Part shown: positions 9,250-17,650 of the stretch, piece after piece
How positions within the stretch are numbered: the first letter of the stretch is position 1
How the letters are laid out: the number at the start of each line of letters is the position of its first letter
Assembly: GCA_050250755.1 (NCBI GenBank)
Contig: JBFWOB010000017.1
Location: forward strand, 1 to 64,000
Source of the DNA: Ga0077555 sp050250755
GTDB taxonomy: Bacteria; Pseudomonadota; Alphaproteobacteria; Rhizobiales; Hyphomicrobiaceae
Direction of reading: 5' to 3'
Length of the DNA stretch: 64,000 nt
Position numbers and translations under genes: made by a program
Notes under the pieces: generated by a model
The model's database searches: none
The model's input: the letters and a program-made list of their open reading frames with translations, nothing else
What the model was told of the DNA's origin: nothing

Positions 9250-9639
9250 TCAGGAATGTGCGCGCGTGCGCCACGCTGCGGAACGCAATCGCTCCGGTAA
9301 CTCAGCGATTGGTGTGTCTGCGAGGCCCGTGTGCTCCAGCGTGTCGAACCAGAGGTCCCGACTGCTTTCCGGCAACTCCGCGCCGCACCATGGGCAGTGG
9401 GCGATCAGGAGATAAGTCGCGCCACCATCGCGGATCGGGATGCCGTACTCGCCGAAGATCTCGTGGAAGACGAGGGCCACGTCCGCGCACTCGAACGGGT
9501 CGACGTGCTGGTCGCAGTCGAGAACAAGCGATGCCGACATGGTGGAGCAGCAATGCTCGACAAGTTCCGAGGGGGGATGCCAATCATAGTCCAAGGGCAT
9601 CCACAGGACGCGGCGGCCAGCGAAAAGCGCGGAGGACAT
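9250..9639 (-). CDS. DUF6980-like protein inside the urease operon
   Basis: Small soluble protein of 129 residues. The pattern HCCSTM near residue 29, HVDPFECAD near 45, and ISP-like DGGATYLLIAHCPWCGAELPESSRD near 71-95 resembles the DUF6980 family as I recall it. The Cys-Pro-Trp-Cys and Cys-Cys pairs could form a zinc site. The C-terminal third is acidic then basic. Its ATG overlaps the ureB stop (TGATG) and ureC starts 19 bases after its end, so it is translated within the urease unit. Rhizobial urease clusters are known to carry extra frames here. The function is unknown. Confidence 0.75.
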   Translation of the reverse strand: MSSALFAGRRVLWMPLDYDWHPPSELVEHCCSTMSASLVLDCDQHVDPFECADVALVFHEIFGEYGIPIRDGGATYLLIAHCPWCGAELPESSRDLWFDTLEHTGLADTPIAELPERLRSAAWRTRAHS

Positions 9640-9944
9640 CAGAGCTTGCCCATGACCTGCTGGCGGAACCCGTAGACGGTCCGCGTGCCGGCCATCGCGA
9701 CAAGTGTCACCTCACGAGATTGGCCGGGCTCGAAGCGGACCGCGGTGCCGGCCGGTATGTCGAGGCGGAAGCCGCGGGTCTTGTCGCGATCGAAGATGAG
9801 GGCGGGATTGGTCTCGAAGAAATGGTAGTGACTGCCGACCTGGATCGGACGATCGCCCGAATTAGAAACCGACAGGATAATGGTATCACGCCCCTCATTC
9901 AGCTCGATTTCACCATCAGCCACGATGATTTCACCCGGGATCAT
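9639..9944 (-). CDS. ureB: Urease subunit beta UreB
   Basis: Non-catalytic structural subunit of the three-chain bacterial urease, 101 residues as expected. The family opening MIPGEIIVADGEIELN is followed by the conserved VGSHYHFFETNPAL and the GTRTVYGFR segment near the end. It lies between a small membrane protein gene (4-base ATGA overlap at its start) and the DUF6980-like gene. Confidence 0.98.
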   Translation of the reverse strand: MIPGEIIVADGEIELNEGRDTIILSVSNSGDRPIQVGSHYHFFETNPALIFDRDKTRGFRLDIPAGTAVRFEPGQSREVTLVAMAGTRTVYGFRQQVMGKL

Positions 9945-10195
9945 GGTGCGCTCCGCCGGTTGAATGTCGAGCGGGCGGCACGCGCCTGCCGCCTGCGATT
10001 TGCGAGCACCACGACGAGCGTCGCGAGGGCGCCGACAGCAAGCAGCATGGCCAAATGCCAGCCTGTCGTGAGATGCGCGGCGAGCTCGGTAAAGCTCATG
10101 GTATTGTGAGAGCCCGGATGGGCCGAGGCGGATGCTGTCGTTACCACCGTCGCCAGCATGGCAGCGAACAGCGCGCGTCCCGAATTGTTCGACAT
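9941..10195 (-). CDS. Small exported or membrane protein between ureA and ureB
   Basis: Protein of 84 residues. A signal peptide of about 25 residues ends in ASA-HPG. A short loop follows, then one hydrophobic helix at about residues 44-65 and a very basic tail. The mature AHPG start resembles the N-terminus of HupE/UreJ-type nickel-linked membrane proteins, but the later helices of that family are absent, so this is at most a remnant or a distant relative. It is coupled to ureB by an ATGA overlap and lies 12 bases after ureA. It is the counterpart of the small frame reported between ureA and ureB in rhizobia. The function is unknown. Confidence 0.7.
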   Translation of the reverse strand: MSNNSGRALFAAMLATVVTTASASAHPGSHNTMSFTELAAHLTTGWHLAMLLAVGALATLVVVLANRRRQARAARSTFNRRSAP

Positions 10196-10207
10196 GAAGC
10201 GCTTTCC

Positions 10208-10510
10208 TCAGCGGATCGGATTATGGACTGTCACGAGCTTCGTGCCGTCGGGAAACGTCGCCTCGACCTGCACGTCGTGGATCATGTCGGCGACGCCTTC
10301 CATAACCTCGGCCCGCGTGAGAACCTGCGCGCCGGCCGACATCAATTCGGAGACGCTTTTGCCGTCACGCGCGCCTTCCACCACGACATCCGTGATGAGC
10401 GCGATCGCTTCCGGATGGTTGAGCTTCACGCCACGCTCGAGCCTGCGGCGCGCGACCATCGCGGCCATGGCAACGAGCAACTTGTCCTTTTCGCGTGGCG
10501 TCAGGTTCAT
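10208..10510 (-). CDS. ureA: Urease subunit gamma UreA
   Basis: Smallest urease structural subunit, exactly 100 residues. It opens with MNLTPREKDKLL and carries the conserved RGVKLNHPEAIALI and the C-terminal ATFPDGTKLVTVHNPI. The start is ATG 10510, preceded by AGAGGA; the open frame extends 61 codons further upstream, overlapping ureD in another frame, and that extension is not family-like. Confidence 0.98.
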   Translation of the reverse strand: MNLTPREKDKLLVAMAAMVARRRLERGVKLNHPEAIALITDVVVEGARDGKSVSELMSAGAQVLTRAEVMEGVADMIHDVQVEATFPDGTKLVTVHNPIR

Positions 10511-10532
10511 GGCCCGCGGTTCCTCTTTGGCG

Positions 10533-11390
10533 TCAAGTCGCCCAGACGCGCGGCACGGCACGTCCGGACAGAATTGGAATGGCGCGAGCGAGCGCTGCAA
10601 GCAAGTCCCCCGGTGCCTTGGCGAGGGCCCGCGCGGCGAGAAGACCGTTCCAAGCAGTGACGCCTGTCTCGCAGCCGTCGCACTCGATTGCACATCTCAG
10701 CGGCTCCACCAAGTCGGAGGCATCCGGAGCAATGAGCAGCACCAAGGCTGCCGCACGTGCGCCTCCCGCGATTGCAGGACGATCGAGGGTCGCCGCCAAC
10801 TCGCCCGACAAGCGGACCGCTTCGGCGTAGACGAGTTGCCCATCGCGCCGGACACGCCATTGATCGTTGAGACTGGCGGGCGACAGGCCTTCCTGGCTTT
10901 CAGGGCGGCCAAAGGTCGTCACTTCGACCATGAGCAGACGAGCATCGGCTGCCACATCAACCTCGATGCTCCTTTCGAGACGCGCGCCGGCGTAGAGAAT
11001 CGTCTGTTGTGGTAGCCAATCGAGCCGCCCACCGGGTTCCAGAGCGACACGCACGTCGAGCCGAGACGATGCACCGTCGGAGCGATAGATCCGCTCAGCC
11101 GAGGATGTCGTGTGCACGACATCGGTGGCTGCTCCGAGCTCGTAGACCGTCTCGATCCGATCGCCTCCGGCAACGCCGCCACCCGTGTTGATCTGCAGCG
11201 CCTCCAGATGCGAGCCGAACGTGGTCGGGCGCGCGAGACGATATCCGCCGCGCTCGGCCACGCTGGCGATCGCCGTTCTCGTGCCATCGCTCATGAAGCG
11301 TGCATGAACGCCGCCCGATACGCGCACCGGCGCCAATGCCTCAGACAGGGCGCGTTCCTCAGGATCAGACGGAGAGGTGGCGCCGGACAT
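10533..11390 (-). CDS. ureD: Urease accessory protein UreD
   Basis: Scaffold that binds apo-urease and recruits UreF and UreG (called UreH in some species). It has 285 residues from ATG 11390; an upstream ATG at 11423 is possible. Family segments visible are QINTGGGVAGGD near residue 65, TTSSAERIYRS, and DWLPQQTILYAGARLER around the middle, with TTFGRPE after it. Its start overlaps the end of urtE by about 25 bases, linking the urea transporter genes to the urease genes in one unit. Confidence 0.95.
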   Translation of the reverse strand: MSGATSPSDPEERALSEALAPVRVSGGVHARFMSDGTRTAIASVAERGGYRLARPTTFGSHLEALQINTGGGVAGGDRIETVYELGAATDVVHTTSSAERIYRSDGASSRLDVRVALEPGGRLDWLPQQTILYAGARLERSIEVDVAADARLLMVEVTTFGRPESQEGLSPASLNDQWRVRRDGQLVYAEAVRLSGELAATLDRPAIAGGARAAALVLLIAPDASDLVEPLRCAIECDGCETGVTAWNGLLAARALAKAPGDLLAALARAIPILSGRAVPRVWAT

Positions 11391-12060
11391 CGCTCTCCAC
11401 CATCGAGGCTCGGGTTCCGGCAAGTACGACCTGACCGCGATCCATCACGGCATAGCTATCGGCCAAGTCGCGCGCGAACTCGAAGTACTGCTCGACGAGC
11501 AGGATCGCCATGTCGCCGCGTTTGCGCAGCGTGTCGATAGCCCTGCCGATATCCTTGATGATGGACGGCTGAATGCCTTCGGTCGGTTCGTCGAGAACGA
11601 TGAGCTTGGGCCGCATCGTCAGCGCCCGCGCAATGGCAAGCTGCTGCTGCTGGCCACCGGACAGATCACCACCGCGCCGGCGCAGCATGGATTTCAGAAC
11701 GGGGAACAGCTCGAACACATAGTCGGGGATCGAGCGCTCACCTCGCTTTAGCGGCGCGAAGCCGGTTTCGATATTCTCCCTCACGGAGAGAAGCGGGAAG
11801 ATCTCGCGGCCCTGCGGTACGAACGCAATTCCACGCCGCGCACGCTCGTGGGGTGGAAGCGCCGAGATGTCATCGCCTTCCCAGAGGATTCGGCCTTTGC
11901 TCACGCGCTGCTGACCGCAGATCGCGCGGAGAAGGCTGGTTTTTCCGACGCCGTTGCGACCCAGCACGCATGTGACGGCCCCGGCGGTTGCTTCGACGGA
12001 TACACTCCGCAATGCCTGGGCGGCGCCGTAGTGAAGGTCCAGTGCTTCCACCTTCAACAT
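11365..12060 (-). CDS. urtE: Urea ABC transporter ATP-binding protein UrtE
   Basis: LivF-like ATPase of the urea importer, 231 residues. Walker A is GRNGVGKT at residues 34-41, the signature is LSGGQQQQLAIARAL, and Walker B is LIVLDEP followed by TEGIQPSI, typical of UrtE. It is the last urt gene and overlaps ureD. A 223-base stretch separates it from urtD, where the other urt genes are tightly packed. Confidence 0.95.
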   Translation of the reverse strand: MLKVEALDLHYGAAQALRSVSVEATAGAVTCVLGRNGVGKTSLLRAICGQQRVSKGRILWEGDDISALPPHERARRGIAFVPQGREIFPLLSVRENIETGFAPLKRGERSIPDYVFELFPVLKSMLRRRGGDLSGGQQQQLAIARALTMRPKLIVLDEPTEGIQPSIIKDIGRAIDTLRKRGDMAILLVEQYFEFARDLADSYAVMDRGQVVLAGTRASMVESDVRRHLSV

Positions 12061-12266
12061 GGAAACCTCCTTGTGCGCGCTGCTTCGACTGGGGACGGCC
12101 GCTCCGCTCTCCCGAGAACACGCAGCGTTGGCTTGACCGGCTGAACCTTCGTCGCCGAACCCGTGATGGTGTCTCCCAAAGGCTTACCCGGAAGAGCAAT
12201 CGGGCTCCGCTTCGGACGTTTTGCGTCGGACCTCTTTCGGCGTGTGGGTTGATGTGGCGGCAGCAT
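12054..12266 (-). CDS. Possible small basic protein between urtD and urtE
   Basis: Open frame of 70 residues that starts at ATG 12266 behind a GAGGGGA sequence and runs 7 bases into urtE. The product is very rich in Arg, Lys and Pro, has no hydrophobic segment and ends with a Cys. The placement and ribosome-binding site fit a coupled operon gene, but no family is recognised and the basic composition is also what a chance frame in GC-rich DNA gives. Treat it as tentative. Confidence 0.3.
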   Translation of the reverse strand: MLPPHQPTRRKRSDAKRPKRSPIALPGKPLGDTITGSATKVQPVKPTLRVLGRAERPSPVEAARTRRFPC

Positions 12267-12283
12267 GCGGTCCCCTCGTTTTC

Positions 12284-13051
12284 TCAGCGCCCCAGATAAA
12301 CTTCGACCACTCGCTCATTCACCGAGACGTCGTCGATCGACCCTTCGGCGAGCACAGACCCTTCGTGCAGGCACGTGACTTTCACGCCCAGGGCGCGAAC
12401 GAAACTCATGTCGTGCTCGACAACGATAACCGAATGGCTTTGTGCGATGTCGCGCAGCAGATGTGCCGTCGTCTCGGTCTCTGCGTCTGTCATGCCGGCG
12501 ACCGGCTCATCGACCAGAAGGAGTTTCGGATCCTGGGCGAGAAGCATGCCGATCTCGAGCCACTGTTTCTGGCCGTGGCTGAGGTCGCCAGCCTGCTTGT
12601 TGCGCAGATCGAGAAGCTTCACGATATCGAGCACCTCGTCGATGCGCTCGCGCGGCATGCGATTGCGCTCGCCAAAGAGCGCCGACAGCGGATCGCGCGC
12701 GGATTTCAACGCGAGCAGGATGTTGTCGGCGACCGAGTGACTCTCGAATACGGTCGGTTTCTGGAACTTGCGGCCGATGCCGAGCTCCGCAATAGCGGCC
12801 TCATCCTCCTTGGTGAGATCTATGCGGCCGTCGAAGAGCACGGTGCCGGTATCAGGGCGAGACTTGCCGGTGATGACATCCATCATGGTGGTTTTGCCTG
12901 CACCGTTCGGCCCGATGATGGCGCGCATCTCGCCGTGCTCGAGAACGAGCGAGAGCGCGTTCAGCGCCTTGAAGCCGTCGAACGATACCGAGACGCCGTC
13001 GAGGTAGAGGAGCGTGTTGGTGACGGGGGCGTGGGCGAGTGTTTCGAGCAT
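12284..13051 (-). CDS. urtD: Urea ABC transporter ATP-binding protein UrtD
   Basis: LivG-like ATPase of the urea importer, 255 residues. Walker A GPNGAGKT is at residues 47-54, with the long insertion typical of LivG-like ATPases after it (GIGRKFQKPTVFE), signature LSHGQKQWLEIGM and Walker B LLLVDEPVAGMT. I start it at ATG 13051, 4 bases after the urtC stop, with GGAG at the right distance; an in-frame ATG at 13102 would overlap urtC by 47 bases. Confidence 0.95.
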   Translation of the reverse strand: MLETLAHAPVTNTLLYLDGVSVSFDGFKALNALSLVLEHGEMRAIIGPNGAGKTTMMDVITGKSRPDTGTVLFDGRIDLTKEDEAAIAELGIGRKFQKPTVFESHSVADNILLALKSARDPLSALFGERNRMPRERIDEVLDIVKLLDLRNKQAGDLSHGQKQWLEIGMLLAQDPKLLLVDEPVAGMTDAETETTAHLLRDIAQSHSVIVVEHDMSFVRALGVKVTCLHEGSVLAEGSIDDVSVNERVVEVYLGR

Positions 13052-13055
13052 CTGA

Positions 13056-14207
13056 TCACTCCGCAGGCTCTGGAACGGCATGGCCGTTATCCTGCCCGAC
13101 ATCCTTGCGGCGACGGCGGTTGGCTAACACATCCTCGATGGTGCCAACGATACCCTTTGGCAGCGCCAGCGTGACAAGAACGAAGAGGCCGCCGAGAACG
13201 AAGAGCCAGTAGGCCGCGAGCGCGCCGGTCGTGAAGATCGTCTTCATGAAGTTGACGACAAACGCTCCAACGGCCGCGCCGATGAGCGTTCCCCGGCCAC
13301 CCACCGCGACCCAGATCACGGCTTCGATGGAGTTGGCAGGCGCGAACTCGGATGGGTTGATGATACCGACCTGGGGAACGTAGAGCGCGCCGGCGAGCCC
13401 CGCCAGCATGGCCGAGAGCGTGAAGACCACCAGCTTGTAGTTCTCGACCCTGTAGCCAAGAAAACGCGTCCGGCTCTCCGCGTCGCGAATGCCAACCAGT
13501 ACCTTGCCGAAAGCCGACGTCACAAGCACGCGGGCCAAGAGAAATCCCAGTCCGAGAAGGAGAACGGAAAGCGCGAACAAGGCTGTCCGCGTACCCTGCG
13601 CCTGAATCGGAAAACCAAGAATATCCTTGAAGTCGGTGAGGCCGTTGTTGCCGCCGAAGCCCATGTCATTGCGGAAGAAGGCCAGCATCAGCGCATAGGT
13701 CAGCGCCTGCGTGATGATGGAGAGATAAACACCCGCAACACGGCTGCGGAAGGCCAGCCACCCGAAGGCGAAGGCGAGTATCCCCGGCACGAACACGATC
13801 ATGAAAAGTGCGTAAGGGAAGGAGGAGAAACCGTACCAGAAGATCGGCAGCTCCTTCCAGTTCAGGAAGACCATGAAGTCGGGCAGGATCGGATGCGCAT
13901 AGACGCCGCGCGGGCCGATCTGGCGCATGAGGTACATGCCCATGGCGTAGCCACCCAGTGCGAAGAACGCGCCGTGCCCCAGGCTCAGGATGCCGCAATA
14001 GCCCCACACAAGGTCGAGCGACAAGGCGAGCACCGCAAAGCACACGTACTTGCCAAGCAATGACATGGCATAGGTTGGCACATGAAAGGCTGAATCTTCC
14101 GAAACCCATAAGTTCAGTGCTGGAACGATAAGCAGCACGAGCAACAGGAAACCGAGGAAGTAACCGGCGCGCCTGTCGATGCTGTCGATGGCGAGTTTCG
14201 TGATCAT
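13056..14207 (-). CDS. urtC: Urea ABC transporter permease UrtC
   Basis: LivM-like inner-membrane permease, 383 residues. About ten hydrophobic segments are seen. The family signature LDLVWGYCGILSLGHGAFFALGG occurs near residue 65 (only partly quoted here), and GGRGTLIGAAVGAF lies near residue 310, the EAA-like contact for the ATPases. Its start overlaps the urtB stop by four bases. Confidence 0.95.
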   Translation of the reverse strand: MITKLAIDSIDRRAGYFLGFLLLVLLIVPALNLWVSEDSAFHVPTYAMSLLGKYVCFAVLALSLDLVWGYCGILSLGHGAFFALGGYAMGMYLMRQIGPRGVYAHPILPDFMVFLNWKELPIFWYGFSSFPYALFMIVFVPGILAFAFGWLAFRSRVAGVYLSIITQALTYALMLAFFRNDMGFGGNNGLTDFKDILGFPIQAQGTRTALFALSVLLLGLGFLLARVLVTSAFGKVLVGIRDAESRTRFLGYRVENYKLVVFTLSAMLAGLAGALYVPQVGIINPSEFAPANSIEAVIWVAVGGRGTLIGAAVGAFVVNFMKTIFTTGALAAYWLFVLGGLFVLVTLALPKGIVGTIEDVLANRRRRKDVGQDNGHAVPEPAE

Positions 14208-15835
14208 GCTTCGACCGCCCGTCCCTTGAGGGCAAAGAGGCCACGCGGCCGCTTCTGGATGAAGAGAATGAGGAGCACGAGGATGAAGATCTTTGCGAGC
14301 ACGGCGCCGGCTACAGGCTCGAGCATCTTGTTGGCGATGCCGAGCGCGAAGGCGGAGACGAAGGTGCCCCAGAGATTGCCGACACCGCCGAAGACGACCA
14401 CCATGAAGCTGTCGACGATGTAGGACTGGCCGAGGTTGGGCGATACGTTGTCGATTTGCGAAAGGGCGACGCCCGCGACTCCGGCGATGCCCGATCCCAG
14501 GCCGAATGTCAGGGCGTCAACGCGCGCGGACCTGATGCCCATAGAGCCTGCCATGCGCCTGTTCTGCGTAACGGCGCGCATTTCGAGGCCGAGGCGCGTC
14601 GCGCGCAGCACGAGCTGGAGTCCAGCGAAGACGACCAAGGTAAAGACGATGATCCAAAGGCGGCCCCAGGTGATCGACACACCCATGATCTCGAAGCCGC
14701 CGGACATGTAGCTCGGGTTGCCGACCTCGCGATTGGTGGGCCCGAAAATGGTGCGCACGGCCTGCTGCAGCGCGAGGCTGACGCCCCATGTGGCGAGCAG
14801 CGTCTCGAGCGGGCGACCGTAAAGGAACCGAATGATGCCGCGCTCGATGGCAATGCCGACGAGCCCGGTGAAAAGGAACGCCAGCGGGATGGCGATTGGA
14901 AGCGAGAGATCGAACGCGCCTGGCGCCCAGGCACGAAATGCTTCCTGCACGACGAAGGTCGTGTAGGCGCCAAGCATCACCATCTCGCCATGCGCCATGT
15001 TGATGACGCCCATCACGCCGAAAGTGATGGCGAGACCAATGGCAGCCAGCAGCAGCACCGATCCGAGCGACAGCCCGTAGATGACGTTCTGCACACCGGC
15101 AAGAAGTTCGCGCTGCTGCTCGATGCGGGTGACCGCTGCGGCCAGCGTGGCCTTCAGCTCCGGCTCCTTGGCCGAGGCGAGAGCCTGATTGAGAAGACCT
15201 AGCGTCTCAATGTCGGTAAAGCCGCCGAGATCTGCGACAGCGGCAAGACGATCGCCGAGTACAGCGCCCGAATTGGCGAGCGTGATGGCGGCACGGGCTT
15301 TGCGCAGGGCAGCCGCTACCGATGCATCCTTTTCCAGTCCGATGGCCTTGTCGACCGCCGACAGATCGGACGCCTTGCGGGATTTGAAGACGGCTTCCGC
15401 CGCCTCCATGCGCTTCGAGCGATTGGACGATGTCAGTGCGAGCGAGCCAAGCGCTGCATCGATGCTGCCCCTCAGCCGATTGTTGATGCGAACGGTCGAA
15501 AAGTCCGATTGCGGGATCGTCACCGGTTGCAGGCTGCGCGCGTCGAGCAGCTTGCCGCTCGCGTCCTTGATGGCGAGCGTCTTGGTCTTCGCGTTCAAGA
15601 GGAGCCGCCGATCGGCGAGCGCTCCGAGAATTTGAGCGGCCTCAGGCGCCCCGGACGCGGCGATCTCGTCGACGGCCTTGGCGGTATCGGCGAAGCTATC
15701 CGTCTCGAAATACTTGAGAGCCGCATCAAGGCCCTGGGCACGCGCGGCGACCATGCCAACGGTCAGCAGCCCGCCCATCGCGGCAATCGCTAGTGCCACC
15801 CGACATAAACGTAGAAGCATCGTCAACACTGGCAT
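14204..15835 (-). CDS. urtB: Urea ABC transporter permease UrtB, with long N-terminal domain
   Basis: LivH-like permease of the urea importer, 543 residues from ATG 15835, chosen because GGGGAGAGG lies just upstream; a GTG at 15862 is less likely. A signal peptide of about 35 residues is followed by about 200 residues of helical, Ala-rich exported domain with repeat-like units (AEAVFKSRKASDL, AALRKARAAI). The membrane domain starts near residue 245 with IGLAITFGVMGVINMAHGEM. This bipartite plan is usual for proteobacterial UrtB; the periplasmic part may contact UrtA. It lies 74 bases after urtA. Confidence 0.94.
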   Translation of the reverse strand: MPVLTMLLRLCRVALAIAAMGGLLTVGMVAARAQGLDAALKYFETDSFADTAKAVDEIAASGAPEAAQILGALADRRLLLNAKTKTLAIKDASGKLLDARSLQPVTIPQSDFSTVRINNRLRGSIDAALGSLALTSSNRSKRMEAAEAVFKSRKASDLSAVDKAIGLEKDASVAAALRKARAAITLANSGAVLGDRLAAVADLGGFTDIETLGLLNQALASAKEPELKATLAAAVTRIEQQRELLAGVQNVIYGLSLGSVLLLAAIGLAITFGVMGVINMAHGEMVMLGAYTTFVVQEAFRAWAPGAFDLSLPIAIPLAFLFTGLVGIAIERGIIRFLYGRPLETLLATWGVSLALQQAVRTIFGPTNREVGNPSYMSGGFEIMGVSITWGRLWIIVFTLVVFAGLQLVLRATRLGLEMRAVTQNRRMAGSMGIRSARVDALTFGLGSGIAGVAGVALSQIDNVSPNLGQSYIVDSFMVVVFGGVGNLWGTFVSAFALGIANKMLEPVAGAVLAKIFILVLLILFIQKRPRGLFALKGRAVEA

Positions 15836-15909
15836 CGCCCTCTCCCCTGGGGTGAATTCCACCCGCCCGAACGCGAGCAGGTGGATCCGTCCTTGTCAGG
15901 TGAGCGGCG

Positions 15910-17196
15910 TCAGCTGCCGCACTTGTTGGTCGCCATGTTGAAGTTGCCGCACTTCTTGCCGGTCCAGTCGGAGATCAGGTCCTTGGAGCCGGGCAGGAAG
16001 TCGGACCACGCGTCGCCTTCGACGAGGCCCTTCGTCTGCCAGACCACATCGAACTGACCATCGTCGCGGATCTCACCGATCAGCACGGGCTTGGTGATGT
16101 GGTGGTTCGGAAGCATCTTCGAAGTACCGCCCGTGAGGTTTGGCACCTCGATGCCGACGAGGGTATCGATCACCATGTCGGGATCGGTGGTCTTCGCCTT
16201 CTCAACGGCTTTCACCCACATATTGAAGCCGATGACGTGCGCTTCCATCGGATCGTTGGTGACGCGCTTCGGGTTCTTGGTGAACTCCCTCCACTTGGAA
16301 ATGAAAGCCTCGTTGGCGGGGTCCTTGACCGACTGGAAGTAGTTCCAGGCCGCGAGATGACCGACGAGATTCTTGGTATCGACGCCGGCGAGCTCTTCCT
16401 CACCGACTGAGAAAGCGACGACGGGGATGTCGGTAGCCTTCACGCCCTTGTTGGCCAACTCCTTGTAGAAGGGCACGTTGGCATCGCCGTTGATCGTCGA
16501 AACAACCGCCGTTTTCTTCCCGGCGGAACCGAACTTCACGATGTCGGCAACGATCGTTTGCCAGTCGGAATGTCCGAACGGCGTGTAGTTGATCATGATG
16601 TCCTCCTTCGCCACGCCTTTGGCGAGGAGGTAGGCCTCAAGGATCTTGTTGGTGGTCCGCGGATAGACGTAGTCGGTGCCGGCCAGCACCCAGCGCTTCA
16701 CTTCGCCACCGTCCTTCGACATCAGATAATCGACAGCGGGGATGGCCTGCTGGTTCGGCGCAGCACCCGTGTAGAACACATTGCGCTCGCTCTCCTCCCC
16801 CTCGTACTGGACTGGGTAGAAGAGGATGTTGTTCAGCTCCTTGAAGACCGGGAGCACCGATTTGCGCGAGACGCTGGTCCAGCAGCCGAAAACGGCAGCG
16901 ACCTTTTTCTGCGCAACCAGCTCGCGTGCCTTCTCGGCGAAGAGAGGCCAGTTGGAGGCTGGGTCGACCACGACGGCCTCGAGCTTCTTGCCCAACAGGC
17001 CGCCTTTCTTGTTCTGCTCCTCGATGAGCATCAGCATGACGTCTTTCAGCGTCGTTTCGCTGATCGCCATGGTTCCCGAGAGCGAATGAAGCACCCCGAC
17101 CTTGATCGTATCCTGGGCGAACGCGACCGGCCCGCTCAATGCCAAGGAAGCAACGAGGGCGGCTCCCCCGAACACCCGACGTCTGGTGATCGACAT
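15910..17196 (-). CDS. urtA: Urea ABC transporter substrate-binding protein UrtA
   Basis: Periplasmic urea-binding protein, 428 residues. The signal peptide has a twin-Arg start (MSITRRRVFGG) and ends at AFA-Q, so Tat export is possible. The mature part opens with KVGVLHSLSGTMAISE, the UrtA/FmdD signature, and contains FGCWTSVSRKSVLPVF and NILFYPVQYEG. ATG 17196 is preceded by a perfect GGAGGAAA. It is the first gene of the urt-ure unit and sits 40 bases downstream of a sigma-54 promoter match. Confidence 0.96.
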   Translation of the reverse strand: MSITRRRVFGGAALVASLALSGPVAFAQDTIKVGVLHSLSGTMAISETTLKDVMLMLIEEQNKKGGLLGKKLEAVVVDPASNWPLFAEKARELVAQKKVAAVFGCWTSVSRKSVLPVFKELNNILFYPVQYEGEESERNVFYTGAAPNQQAIPAVDYLMSKDGGEVKRWVLAGTDYVYPRTTNKILEAYLLAKGVAKEDIMINYTPFGHSDWQTIVADIVKFGSAGKKTAVVSTINGDANVPFYKELANKGVKATDIPVVAFSVGEEELAGVDTKNLVGHLAAWNYFQSVKDPANEAFISKWREFTKNPKRVTNDPMEAHVIGFNMWVKAVEKAKTTDPDMVIDTLVGIEVPNLTGGTSKMLPNHHITKPVLIGEIRDDGQFDVVWQTKGLVEGDAWSDFLPGSKDLISDWTGKKCGNFNMATNKCGS

Positions 17197-17236
17197 CAAT
17201 TTCCTCCGACTGCACAGTTGCAACCGCAGGCCCTGT

Positions 17237-17252
17237 TGCAGCCGGTGTGCCA
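17237..17252 (-). promoter_or_regulatory. Sigma-54 promoter of the urt-ure unit
   Basis: The minus strand reads TGGCAC, five bases, then CTGCA. This matches the sigma-54 consensus TGGCAC-N5-TTGCA at all but one position and has the exact GG-N10-GC spacing. Transcription would start near 17226, leaving a leader of about 30 bases with the urtA ribosome-binding site at 17203-17207. Sigma-54 control fits nitrogen-limitation induction through NtrC, which is known for urea use in related bacteria. Confidence 0.7.
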
Positions 17253-17391
17253 ATTCGACGACGGCTGTTTCATTTTGAACATAATCGATTGTTTAGATTT
17301 GCGAAATTCTACCTAGGAGGCGGCGACCGACATATCTCTTCACGCCGGCCTGGTCGCGCTCCGCCCGTTCCACCGGCAATTCATCGCCCGA

Positions 17392-17421
17392 TTTTCGTGC
17401 ATGATTATTTTTCGTGCATGA
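17392..17421. repeat. Two 13-base direct repeats upstream of urtA
   Basis: TTTTCGTGCATGA occurs at 17392-17404 and again at 17409-17421, a 17-base period. It lies about 170-195 bases upstream of the predicted urtA transcription start, a usual distance for sigma-54 activator sites. It does not match the NtrC consensus well, so the protein that might bind it is unknown. Confidence 0.5.
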
Positions 17422-17650
17422 CGATCTGCCGACCGTCCGACCAACACATCGATTACGACCGTACGATCCAAGTTCACCTGCTACGCCTACGCCCGATAAA
17501 GCGAAAAGCAGCACCGCACCGTTAACGGCGCATTAACCAATCGGGCGTACCTATTGAAGGAGGCATTTCCCGCAAAAAGCCACTTTCGTAGGCGAGCTTA
17601 GGCAGCCTCGCAAAGCCGGGCAGTAGTGCGTAAGACGGGGGTCTAACGGA

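Larger units (their letters stand above)
17197..17650. other. Divergent regulatory region between urtA and the amidase gene
   Basis: This 454-base gap separates two divergent genes. It holds the sigma-54 promoter (17237-17252) and the direct repeats (17392-17421) listed separately. No gene or structured RNA was recognised in the remainder. A promoter for the plus-strand amidase must lie in its right half, but no clear -35/-10 pair was found. Confidence 0.5.

Noticed and set aside
17392..17421. NtrC binding sites upstream of urtA
   Set aside because: The repeats are direct, not the inverted GCAC/GTGC pair of the NtrC consensus, so only a generic activator site is claimed.
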